Below, one piece after another: positions 54,039-61,017 of a stretch of 64,000 nucleotides of DNA. The stretch's first letter is position 1, and every line of letters starts with the position of its first letter. The notes below the pieces were generated by a model. That model worked only from the letters and a program-made list of their open reading frames with translations. It did not search any database and had not been told where the DNA came from. The stretch covers positions 184,093 through 248,092 of the forward strand of contig JADIZB010000009.1 in the NCBI GenBank assembly GCA_016705005.1. Direction: 5' to 3'. Origin of the DNA: Bacteroidales bacterium (GTDB lineage Bacteria > Bacteroidota > Bacteroidia > Bacteroidales > Lentimicrobiaceae). A program made the position numbers and the translations under genes.

Positions 54039-55565
54039 TTATTCAGCCTTATTTTCAATGATGTAACTGTATACACGTTCAATCTCTTCAAATTTAGGGG
54101 TATCTGCCACAAAAACAGGAACTAAAGTTCGCAATTTCCGGTAAATGTTTTTTGTTTTTGATGAAAGTTTATCTTCAATCTTCAGATAATCAACTGCCTG
54201 CAACAGGCCAATGAGTTCTATCGAAATAACCTGGAAGGCATTGTCAACCACCCTTGCAGCCATCAGGGCCGAGTTGGTACCCATGCTTACGATGTCCTGG
54301 TTGTCGTTGTTGGTGGGAATGCTGTGTATATAGACGGATGAGGACAACGACTGATTTTCGGCGGTGGTGCTGGTGGCGGTGAACTGCATTCCCTGCATGC
54401 CCAGGTTCAATCCCAGCACGCCAAGATTGACAAAAGGTGGCAGTTTTTCATTCAGGTTGCTGTTGAACAGGAAGTTAATCTGACGGTCGGCAATCATCGA
54501 CAAACGGGTAATTACCAGTTTGAGTTTATCCATTTCGAGTGAAACGTAGTCACCATGGAAGTTGCCTCCGTGGAAAACGTTTCCCGACTCCAGGCTTACA
54601 ATCGGGTTGTCGTTGACCGAATTCAGCTCTGCCAGCAGCACCTGCTCCGCGTAGTTGATGGTATCGTAAACCGGGCCCAGGATCTGGGGAACACACCGCA
54701 ACGAGTAAAACTCCTGCACTTTCCGCCTGAAGACCCTGTCGTTGATGTGGTTGTAAAACTCATCCTCCCTCGACGAAATCAACTGACTGTCGGACAAAAT
54801 GCTGCGCAGCTCCGCGGCAACATACTGCTGCCCGGAATGACCCTTCACCTGGTTGAGTTCTTCCGAAAAATAATCGCTGAACGACTCCACAATTTCGCTC
54901 AGCAGGGCTCCTGCGATGATGGACCAGGAAAGCAACCGCTTTGCACGGAGTATGTTGACCAGGCCAATGCCGGTCATCACGGAAGTGCCGTTGATCAGCG
55001 ACAGTCCTTCGCGCAACACCACTTCAATGGGTTTGAGACCATGCTTTTCGAACACTTCGGCGGTGGGGCAGAGTTTACCCTCATACATCACCGAACCTTC
55101 ACCGATCAGGATCAGGGCCATGTGCGACAGCTGCACCAGGTCGCCGCTGGCACCAACACCACCATGCTCCGGGATCACAGGATAGATATCCCTGTTGATC
55201 AGTTCCTGCAACAGCAATGCCGTCGAAGGATGAATCCCCGATATGCCCTGAATGATCGACCGCAGGCGGCAGATCATGGCAGCCTTTACATAAATGTCGC
55301 TGATGCGATGACCGCTTCCGGCACAATGACTCCGGATCAGGTTATACTGAAGTTCAACCTGTTTATCTTCATCAACCTTATATTGAGCCATTGGCCCAAG
55401 ACCGGTATTAATCCCGTAGATAGTCTTGTGGTTGGAAAATTCCTGTAAGAAACCGAAACTTTTCTGAATATAGTCTATTGATTCTTTATCAACCTCAACT
55501 TTTTCACCACCAAGAATTTTCTGAAAATCGCCCAGTATTAAATTCTTATTTCTCTGAATCCGCAC
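54039..55565 (-). CDS. Tyrosine ammonia-lyase (aromatic amino acid lyase family)
   Basis: A 508-residue lyase that turns tyrosine into 4-coumarate. The MIO prosthetic group forms from Ala-Ser-Gly in GGVGASGDLVQLSHM. The substrate-ring pocket LQYNLIRSHCAGSGH and the VYHGGNFHGD-like region (VFHGGNFHGDYVSLEMD) closely resemble, from memory, the Flavobacterium johnsoniae tyrosine ammonia-lyase of its flexirubin cluster. Histidine ammonia-lyase is less likely: no hut genes are near, and the cluster needs a coumarate starter. The start is GTG 55565; a -7 promoter box lies 23-30 bases upstream. Confidence 0.88.
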   Translation of the reverse strand: MRIQRNKNLILGDFQKILGGEKVEVDKESIDYIQKSFGFLQEFSNHKTIYGINTGLGPMAQYKVDEDKQVELQYNLIRSHCAGSGHRISDIYVKAAMICRLRSIIQGISGIHPSTALLLQELINRDIYPVIPEHGGVGASGDLVQLSHMALILIGEGSVMYEGKLCPTAEVFEKHGLKPIEVVLREGLSLINGTSVMTGIGLVNILRAKRLLSWSIIAGALLSEIVESFSDYFSEELNQVKGHSGQQYVAAELRSILSDSQLISSREDEFYNHINDRVFRRKVQEFYSLRCVPQILGPVYDTINYAEQVLLAELNSVNDNPIVSLESGNVFHGGNFHGDYVSLEMDKLKLVITRLSMIADRQINFLFNSNLNEKLPPFVNLGVLGLNLGMQGMQFTATSTTAENQSLSSSVYIHSIPTNNDNQDIVSMGTNSALMAARVVDNAFQVISIELIGLLQAVDYLKIEDKLSSKTKNIYRKLRTLVPVFVADTPKFEEIERVYSYIIENKAE

Positions 55566-55587
55566 AATGCAAGTATGAAATTTTCAG

Positions 55588-55595
55588 CAAATCTA
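55588..55595 (-). promoter_or_regulatory. -7 promoter element of the leftward flexirubin operon
   Basis: CAAATCTA is TAGATTTG on the coding strand, a TAnnTTTG match 23 bases before the GTG start of the ammonia-lyase. The next 14 genes are all on this strand with gaps no larger than 64 bases, so it may drive all of them. Confidence 0.55.
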
Positions 55596-55680
55596 ATAAA
55601 TAAAATTTACAGTACCGAAGGCTCCGGCTATTTTGATGGCCATGCAGAAATCGCTCCCTTGATGAGAAATCATAGAACCG

Positions 55681-55703
55681 GAAAGGGGGCCGAAGCCCCC
55701 CGG
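55681..55703 (-). terminator. Terminator of the 55756-57026 unit
   Basis: GGGGGC (55685-55690) and GCCCCC (55695-55700) around CGAA form a strong short hairpin, followed on the minus strand by TTTCC. It separates the secreted-protein genes from the ammonia-lyase promoter. Confidence 0.6.
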
Positions 55704-55755
55704 AAAGTAAGAAAACAGCACAGATTCTGACTGATTGAACCTTGCCGGAAACGGA

Positions 55756-56325
55756 TCATTTCAGGGATTCAGCCGGAATGGCCATATCCTGCGTTATGAC
55801 CGGATAATTATATTTGCTTTTCCAGACCTCGTCGTACATTTTCAGCTTATCAGCAATGAAGTCCTTCAACTTGACATTCATCTCATCTACTTTCTTCTGA
55901 GGTGTAGACGAGGGAGGCTCGCTGAAAATCAGATCCTTAGCCCTGGTAAATTCTTCAGTATTCTTGTCCGTAATCGGGCTCAGCCCCACCCGGGCCTTCC
56001 AGGCACCCATCTCAATATTCACCATTACAATGTAGGTACCTCCGGCTGCCAGGTCAGCCTCGATAAATTCCTTGTTTTCGGACGAAGCCCAGAACAAATG
56101 TTTCCCGGGCTCGCACTCATAGCGCATGTAGTTCTTGCCTTTGAAAACCCCGATGTACTCGTCGTTATGAAAGTATTCAAACGACACGGCATAGCCATAA
56201 CTGCTCACCCTGGTGAAATAAACCACTGCCTTACCTTCGGCAGGTGGTTGAAATCCCTGGGCAAATAACGATTGACAACACAAAAGTGTCATCATTGCAA
56301 AAACCAGCATTTTTCCTGTTTTCAT
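55756..56325 (-). CDS. Exported DUF2846-like protein
   Basis: A 189-residue protein with a signal peptide (KMLVFAMMTLLCCQSLFAQ). A DUF2846-type beta domain follows: GKAVVYFTRVSSYG, EYIGVFKGKNYMRYECEPGKH, TYIVMVNIEMG. The C-terminal 60 residues are charged and helical. The family binds or displays at the cell envelope in unknown ways. Downstream lies a terminator; upstream at 47 bases is another exported protein on the same strand. Confidence 0.8.
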   Translation of the reverse strand: MKTGKMLVFAMMTLLCCQSLFAQGFQPPAEGKAVVYFTRVSSYGYAVSFEYFHNDEYIGVFKGKNYMRYECEPGKHLFWASSENKEFIEADLAAGGTYIVMVNIEMGAWKARVGLSPITDKNTEEFTRAKDLIFSEPPSSTPQKKVDEMNVKLKDFIADKLKMYDEVWKSKYNYPVITQDMAIPAESLK

Positions 56326-56372
56326 GATATTGGATTTAAATAAAACGTTTTAGTCAGAACAATAAATTGCTG

Positions 56373-57026
56373 TCAGGGAACCCTCATCAGCAGCCCATAA
56401 TTCAGCATCAGTCCGCCCAGGTCCAGTTTATCGCGGTTCGCCGAGTAACCGTTGTGGGTTCTCACATCGGTAACACCGGTTGCGTAATCGAGTGAGATGG
56501 TAAAACAGGCCCGTTTACCGAACGAAAATACCGGACCGATGAGCAGCCCGTTTACGGCACTGAAGCTGACATCATCAGGATTTGACCAGGAGAGACCGAA
56601 AAAATCCCATTTGGGTGTATATCTCATAAACCCTGCATGAACGCCAACACTGATTACCGGAGTCGGCCGGAATCTGCAATAGGCATCCCCCGAAAAAAAG
56701 TTACCACTGATCCGCCCCGAAATCAGCGAACCACAACCGGCAAGCAGATCAACCTGCACCAGGCGCGAATTAAACCCGAGACCGGCCTTCATGTTGGGGG
56801 TGTTAAAGCTGAAACCGGTGACCACATCGTCTTCATCCATCTCATTCGCGGAATGGATGGTAAACCCTGTTTTATCAGGACTGATGATCAGTGAGGTCGG
56901 ATTGAGGCTGATTACAAAGGAAACCGGGGATTCCTGTATCGGAACAACTTCCGCTTCCTGGGTAAACCCATGCTTCCCTGAGAAAAGGAAGAAAATGAGG
57001 AGTATAGGAAATATCAGTTTCTTCAT
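56373..57026 (-). CDS. Exported beta-barrel-like protein of unknown function
   Basis: A 217-residue protein with a signal peptide (KKLIFPILLIFFLFSGKHGF then TQ). The remainder alternates short beta strands with Gly and aromatic residues (KAGLGFNSRLVQVDLLAG, VISVGVHAGFMRY, ISLDYATGV), suggesting an eight-to-ten-strand outer-membrane barrel. No family is recognised. A CAAAAATA box at 57127-57134 (TATTTTTG on the coding strand) may be its promoter. Confidence 0.65.
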   Translation of the reverse strand: MKKLIFPILLIFFLFSGKHGFTQEAEVVPIQESPVSFVISLNPTSLIISPDKTGFTIHSANEMDEDDVVTGFSFNTPNMKAGLGFNSRLVQVDLLAGCGSLISGRISGNFFSGDAYCRFRPTPVISVGVHAGFMRYTPKWDFFGLSWSNPDDVSFSAVNGLLIGPVFSFGKRACFTISLDYATGVTDVRTHNGYSANRDKLDLGGLMLNYGLLMRVP

Positions 57027-57126
57027 ATTGAAAACATCTCTGGTTAAACCATCAGCAAGGTTGCAAAATCATTGAATACCAATCCTGAAAAGGCTGTCTG
57101 TCCTGCATAAATCCTGACAGGTTCAT

Positions 57127-57134
57127 CAAAAATA
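57127..57134 (-). promoter_or_regulatory. Possible -7 promoter element
   Basis: TATTTTTG on the minus strand, 100 bases before the start at 57026. The gene-free stretch 57027-57390 otherwise shows only an imperfect hairpin at about 57293-57330 and no gene. Confidence 0.35.
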
Positions 57135-57390
57135 TAAAGAAATAAACCAATCATGAAATAATTGCCAACTAATTTCACGAATTGAACGGAATTGTATATA
57201 TGTCGTTTTCAGCATGTGTACTTTGTCTGACTCCCTCTTACCGGGTTGTATCCGATTGCTGCTCCTTTTTGGTTATGTCGGGAAACTTGCCGACTTTTGA
57301 CCGCGGCCAGGGTTGCCCGGAAAAAGTCAGCGCAGGACCATAGCATTTGTTTTAAATCTCTTTAACATCATTTGACATACCATTCTGCCG

Positions 57391-58443
57391 GTGAAGAACA
57401 GGGTTCAGTCTTTGGATTATCTGCGTGGACTGATGGCGTTCGGCATCATGGTTTATCATTACTATTCCTGGTCAGGATACACATTTGGCACAGAAACTTT
57501 CCTGGGTAAAATCGGCATTTACGGGGTCTCGGTATTTTATGTCCTCAGTGGCCTGACCCTTTACATTGTTTATCACGAAAAGCTTACGCTGAGAAATACC
57601 GGCAATTACTTCATTAAAAGGATTTTCAGGATTTTTCCCCTGCTCTGGCTTTCCATCGCGCTTTCGGTCTTTGTCCTCGGGCGGAAGGCGGATCCCGCGA
57701 ATCTGTTCATGAACCTGTCAGGACTGTTTGGCTTCTTTACCCACGATAAATACATCGCCATTGCCTCCTGGTCCATCGGCAATGAGCTGGTATTCTATAC
57801 CCTGTTTCCTCTGGTGATTCTGCTCAGCAGAAAAACAAGGCTGGCTCCGCTCCTCTTTTTCGGGATTTCCCTGGCACTGGCGGTCTGGTTTGCGTTTTTT
57901 ATGCTCTCACCCCACCTGACCCTGAAGTTTCAGTGGAGCATATATCTGAATCCGCTCAACCAGGTGGTGCTGTTCAGCGGGGGTGTGCTGGCTGGCCATC
58001 TCTTTGCCGGGAAGAAAATACCGGACAAGATTGGCATAGCATTGCTTGGACTGGCTTTCATAGCCTTTTTATTCTATCCGGTCGAAGGTGATCAGGGCCA
58101 CATTGTTGCCGGATGGAACAGGATCGCCTTTGTTTTTATCTCCTTCGCCATTACCGTATCGTTTCTCATCCTTGATTTCAGGACCGGAAAAGCCGGCGGA
58201 CTGCTGCTTTCCATGCTGGGAGAGGCTTCTTACTCCGTTTATCTGCTGCATCCGATTGTGTTTTTCCTGCTCAGGACCTATGCCGGAATCACCAATACAA
58301 CCCTGCTGATTTATACCGGGTTTACAGCTACCCTGGTTTTCAGCAGCCTGGTGTATAAGTTTTTTGAAACACCGTTTATTGCTTTGGGACAGAGGGTGAT
58401 CAACCGGATGAATCAAAAACCTGTACATAGCTCAGACCAGTAA
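57391..58443 (+). CDS. Acyltransferase family 3 (O-acetyltransferase) membrane protein
   Basis: A 350-residue protein with ten predicted spans, of the AT3/OafA type. The N-terminal signature SLDYLRGLMAFGIMVYHYYSW has the catalytic His of helix 1, and FRIFPLLWLSI carries the Arg-x-x-Arg-like loop. It acetylates or acylates an envelope sugar on the outer side of the inner membrane. The start is GTG 57391. It has no SGNH extension. It faces away from the preceding genes and stands alone. Confidence 0.88.
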   Translation: MKNRVQSLDYLRGLMAFGIMVYHYYSWSGYTFGTETFLGKIGIYGVSVFYVLSGLTLYIVYHEKLTLRNTGNYFIKRIFRIFPLLWLSIALSVFVLGRKADPANLFMNLSGLFGFFTHDKYIAIASWSIGNELVFYTLFPLVILLSRKTRLAPLLFFGISLALAVWFAFFMLSPHLTLKFQWSIYLNPLNQVVLFSGGVLAGHLFAGKKIPDKIGIALLGLAFIAFLFYPVEGDQGHIVAGWNRIAFVFISFAITVSFLILDFRTGKAGGLLLSMLGEASYSVYLLHPIVFFLLRTYAGITNTTLLIYTGFTATLVFSSLVYKFFETPFIALGQRVINRMNQKPVHSSDQ

Positions 58444-58921
58444 GGCCCGAGGTAAATGACGATCTTTTCCTGAATCGGAAAACCGGACGAAATGATAAAC
58501 TGAAAACTCCCAAAATTTTATTATTTCTCACCTTCGTTGAAAAATGCAGATATGAGCGTTTGCTGACAGTTGGCTTTGTAAAAATGGCTAAAATCTGGCG
58601 GGCAATTTTGGCTTGAAGAAATGAGGTTGAACCTTCCCCTCTCTTTGAACTGTTGTCACGGCGTCTCTTTTTTTGCCTGCCAGATTTTTTACTTTTAGCC
58701 GTCTTCAATGAGTGATTTTAAAGAATTAATCCAATCTGATTTTGTTCTTGTGAAAAATATCTCTGGGAATGACGTAATATCAATCCTGTTTAATTAAAAC
58801 AAAACTCACTGATTAAGCGGAGAAAATGATTGCTAAAACTGATGTCATTAAAATGCAAGATCAATTCCGGCTCATCAATTCTTGGATGTCGCCATATGTT
58901 TTTTAAACGAACCCAAACGGA
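58444..58921. other. Gene-free stretch, no feature recognised
   Basis: This 480-base stretch has no convincing gene. A basic 102-residue minus-strand frame (58400-58708) overlaps the acyltransferase end and has no recognisable domain. A weak hairpin lies at 58465-58482. The right half is AT-rich and leads into the tRNA promoter. Confidence 0.5.
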
Positions 58922-58953
58922 TTTGCACATTCCCGAAAAAAATTCTATTTTTG
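58922..58953 (+). promoter_or_regulatory. Promoter of the tRNA-Arg(CCT) locus
   Basis: TTTG (58922-58925) and TATTTTTG (58946-58953) with 20 bases between fit the Bacteroidota -33/-7 promoter well. Transcription would start about 7-10 bases later, read through the broken tRNA copy at 58970, and reach the intact gene at 59050. Confidence 0.65.
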
Positions 58954-58969
58954 CAGCCCGTAATCCGAT

Positions 58970-59030
58970 GGCCCTGTAGTTTGATGGATAGCCCCGCCTC
59001 GGCGGGGTCCTGAACTTTAAATACAGGTTT
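58970..59030 (+). pseudogene. Broken tRNA-Arg(CCT) copy with palindromic insert
   Basis: GGCCCTGTAGTTTGATGGATAG (58970-58991, two changes from the intact gene) is followed by the palindrome CCCCGCCTCGGCGGGG (58992-59007). Then tRNA sequence resumes at the anticodon loop, TCCTGAACTTTAAATACAGG (59008-59027), and breaks off. The palindrome replaces about 10 bases of the D/anticodon junction. It lies between the promoter and the intact tRNA. Confidence 0.8.
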
Positions 59031-59049
59031 TTAAATAAATAGCTTGATT

Positions 59050-59121
59050 GGCCCTGTAGTTCAATGGATAGAACGGAAGTTTCCTAAACTTTAAATATAG
59101 GTTCGATTCCTATCGGGGCTA
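59050..59121 (+). tRNA. tRNA-Arg, anticodon CCT
   Basis: A full cloverleaf. Acceptor GGCCCTG with CGGGGCT (G-T pairs at 1-72 and 6-67), D stem GTTC/GAAC, anticodon stem GAAGT/ACTTT around TTCCTAA (CCT at 34-36, reading AGG), T stem ATAGG/CCTAT with a normal TTCGATT loop. CCA is not encoded. The promoter at 58922 and terminator at 59125 flank it. Confidence 0.92.
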
Positions 59122-59124
59122 CTG

Positions 59125-59160
59125 AAACGTCTGACTTTTGTCAGACGTTTTTCTTTTATT
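59125..59160 (+). terminator. Terminator of tRNA-Arg(CCT)
   Basis: AAACGTCTGAC (59125-59135) pairs perfectly with 59140-59150 around TTTT and is followed by a T-rich run. Confidence 0.9.
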
Positions 59161-59172
59161 CAGAATTTTATG

Positions 59173-59227
59173 GGACCTGTAATTCAATGCCTGCCTGAGT
59201 GCACCGACAGGCAGGTATAGCCCCGCC
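59173..59227 (+). pseudogene. Second broken tRNA-Arg(CCT) copy with palindromic insert
   Basis: GGACCTGTAATTCAATG (59173-59189) matches the tRNA 5' end with two changes. It is then interrupted by CCTGCCTG (59190-59197), ten bases, and CAGGCAGG (59208-59215). TATAGCCCCGCC (59216-59227) follows, which repeats the junction of the first broken copy (GATAGCCCCGCC). It lies beyond the terminator and leads into a RAYT gene. Confidence 0.65.
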
Positions 59228-59355
59228 ATGGCATCAATAATCCTTTGACAGAAATTAGCTTTTCCATTTGGCTGATATTGGACTGAAGGTTATAATCCAG
59301 ATTTATTCTGATACGGATTGAATTTCCTGTATCAGGTTGACTTCCAGTAAACATA

Positions 59356-59976
59356 TCAGCTTTCCGGATGATCATATTCCCATTTTGCCGGATTATGCTC
59401 AATATACCGGCTGATTCTTCTGTATTCTCCGGCATTCCGGATGATCCTGTCATGAAATTTCGATTGCCAGACCGGCTTTCGGGGAGTTTGCCGGTATTCA
59501 TTGATTCTTTTGGTTGCTGATGATTTGAAGCCGGCCATAAAAGAAGAAATTGATTTCGGTGGCCGGTAAGCAACTCCATAATTTTTTACTTCCAGATTGT
59601 TCTTAAGCAGCAGTGGATTCAACAGTGGATTCAGCAGTGGATTCGGACGGCCGTCCGAATCCACTGCTGAATCCACTGCTATAGAATCAACTACAGAATC
59701 TGAAGTATTTTTAATTCTGACAATGGCATGAACATGATCCGGCATGATCTGATAAATATCACAAAAGAGCTCTTTTCTTATTTCAAATGATTTTTCCCAT
59801 TCCTGCTTAACTATTTCTCCGGCTTCTGACAATAACATCTTTCCGTTTTCAATTCTTCCTAAAATCCTTTCTCTGTCTGCCGTTTTAAATGTAATAAAAT
59901 ACATAGCTTCCCGGCTGTAATCCCACCATTGTGCACGGAGGTGCTTGTCGCTGAATCGTTTGTGGTGTATGGGCAT
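59356..59976 (-). CDS. REP-associated tyrosine transposase (RAYT, Y1/HUH family)
   Basis: A 206-residue single-strand DNA transposase related to IS200. The metal-binding HUH motif is PDHVHAIV; the catalytic Tyr lies in ISRYIEHNP; the N-terminus (WWDYSREAMYFITFKTADRE) is typical of the group. RAYTs are single-copy, domesticated transposases linked to REP palindromes. Its position next to palindrome-interrupted tRNA copies fits. Between the HUH and Tyr motifs it has an unusual repetitive linker (VDSIAVDSAVDSDG, then NPLLNPLLNPLLLK) encoded by a near-perfect inverted repeat. The frame is intact. Confidence 0.9.
   Translation of the reverse strand: MPIHHKRFSDKHLRAQWWDYSREAMYFITFKTADRERILGRIENGKMLLSEAGEIVKQEWEKSFEIRKELFCDIYQIMPDHVHAIVRIKNTSDSVVDSIAVDSAVDSDGRPNPLLNPLLNPLLLKNNLEVKNYGVAYRPPKSISSFMAGFKSSATKRINEYRQTPRKPVWQSKFHDRIIRNAGEYRRISRYIEHNPAKWEYDHPES
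59609..59680. repeat. Twelve-base repeat array forming a near-perfect 60-bp palindrome inside the RAYT gene
   Basis: Three copies of A(G/A)CAGTGGATTC (59609, 59621, 59633), a self-complementary centre GGACGGCCGTCC (59645-59656), and two inverted copies GAATCCACTGCT (59657, 59669). Positions 59621-59680 pair 29 of 30 bases. All units are 12 bases, so the coding frame is kept. Confidence 0.95.
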
Positions 59977-60033
59977 AACGGCTATTCAGATACTGAAATA
60001 AGCAAGCATAAAGTTAAGCAATCAAAAGGAATT

Positions 60034-60887
60034 TTAGGAAGTCATGATACTCCACGAAGCACAATTCAGCACCCCGCCCTGCCTGATCAGAGCACAGGCA
60101 TCGATGGTGTCCATCTGCCCTCTGGCGGCATAGTCCGGAAACAGCTTCCTGATCTGATCCAGGGCCTGAAGGTCCTCTTCAATGCCGAACTGCGGGACAA
60201 GCATCAGCTTTTCCATCTGCAGAAAGTTCAGGTAACCCCAGTTGCGGTTGCTCTCTTTTTGAACCTTAAATTCAAGCGGCACAGCCTCCAGCCGGTGGCT
60301 TTTCAACACCCGGAACAGCTTTTCACCCATCCCGGATTTTTCGCGCCGGTAATACCCATCCACCAGCACCGTGTTTCCATCCACAAACCGCAGCATGCCA
60401 TCGGCATGGCCGAATTCTTCTTTTGTGTACCATGGAATCAGGATAATCTGATCCACCTGAAAAGCCTCCTCCAGCTTCTTCAGCAGCTCCGCCTTGCGGT
60501 AATGGGCGGCATTCTCCTGAATCACCTTGTCGGTCAGAATGACCTTGTCCTTCCACCGGATCACATTGCCCCCGTCGAGGATCAGGTCCGATTTCACGGT
60601 TTTCAATCCGATGGATGCACACACCAGATCGGGATAAGTCTTTGATGGCCGTTCTTCAAGGTTAAGAAGATAATCCGGGTCATACCGGTATTCGATAAAC
60701 CGGTCCTTCTCCACCTGCACCGGCATATAATCGCGGCACCAGATATCCCTGGTTCCGGGCAGATTCCATAACTGATGTTATGCTTCTTCAGCACATCCAT
60801 CAACCGGTTGTTGAAGTCCTGATACTTTGGTTTCTCCCTCAGCAGCCCGGAGAAATAAACAAAATTGGTTTCGGCGTCGGTGATCAT
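60034..60887 (-). pseudogene. Agmatine deiminase / peptidyl-arginine deiminase family gene with a one-base frameshift
   Basis: ATG 60887 opens the N-terminal 45 residues (NFVYFSGLLREKPKYQDFN ... KKHNISYGI). The rest, from LPGTRDIWCRDYMPVQ on, is in a different frame and runs to 60034. The break is at about 60758-60766; one added base restores a protein of about 284 residues. All family landmarks then appear: TRDIWCRDYMP, LDGGNVIRW, FGHADGMLRF and the catalytic Cys in GGVLNCASW. It is shorter than agmatine deiminases of putrescine synthesis (about 365), so the substrate is open. Confidence 0.8.
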
Positions 60888-61017
60888 AGTTTTGGCTTTT
60901 AAGTTTTCTTACAGCCAAATTACTCCGGGTTGAAAGGGCGGGCAAATTTTTTAACAAATTTTAATTTTCATGCAGGGAGGGGAAAGGGCGCAGGGCGTTT
61001 CTGCTTGGTTTAACCGT

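Larger units (their letters stand above)
36869..55565. other. Flexirubin-type (dialkylresorcinol-aryl polyene) biosynthetic gene cluster
   Basis: Twenty genes in two converging units: darA, darB, unknown, BtrH-like, ABC ATPase and permease rightward; tyrosine ammonia-lyase down to a LolA-like carrier leftward. The combination DarA + DarB + TAL + ketosynthase/chain-length factor + two ACPs + FabG + FabZ-like dehydratase + acyltransferase + thioesterase + LolA is the known signature of flexirubin pigments in this phylum. I see no acyl-ACP ligase for the coumarate starter and no MMPL-type exporter inside the cluster. The leftward unit has one promoter at its right end; many genes overlap by a few bases. 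Confidence 0.9.

Noticed and set aside
54555..55448. Long antisense frame opposite the tyrosine ammonia-lyase
   Set aside because: No domain recognised; the lyase motifs on the minus strand are complete.
54039..55565. Histidine ammonia-lyase (hutH)
   Set aside because: Family membership alone would allow it, but the pocket and flanking sequence resemble the flexirubin tyrosine lyase, and no other hut gene is present.
57293..57330. Riboswitch or structured RNA ahead of the acyltransferase
   Set aside because: Only an imperfect stem (GACTTTT with AAAAGTC) is seen; no known aptamer core is recognised.
58400..58708. Basic 102-residue minus-strand protein
   Set aside because: Overlaps the end of the acyltransferase gene, has no domain or promoter, and the sequence looks non-coding.
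59609..59680. CRISPR array
   Set aside because: The 12-base units are adjacent without spacers, invert at the centre, and lie within an open coding frame.
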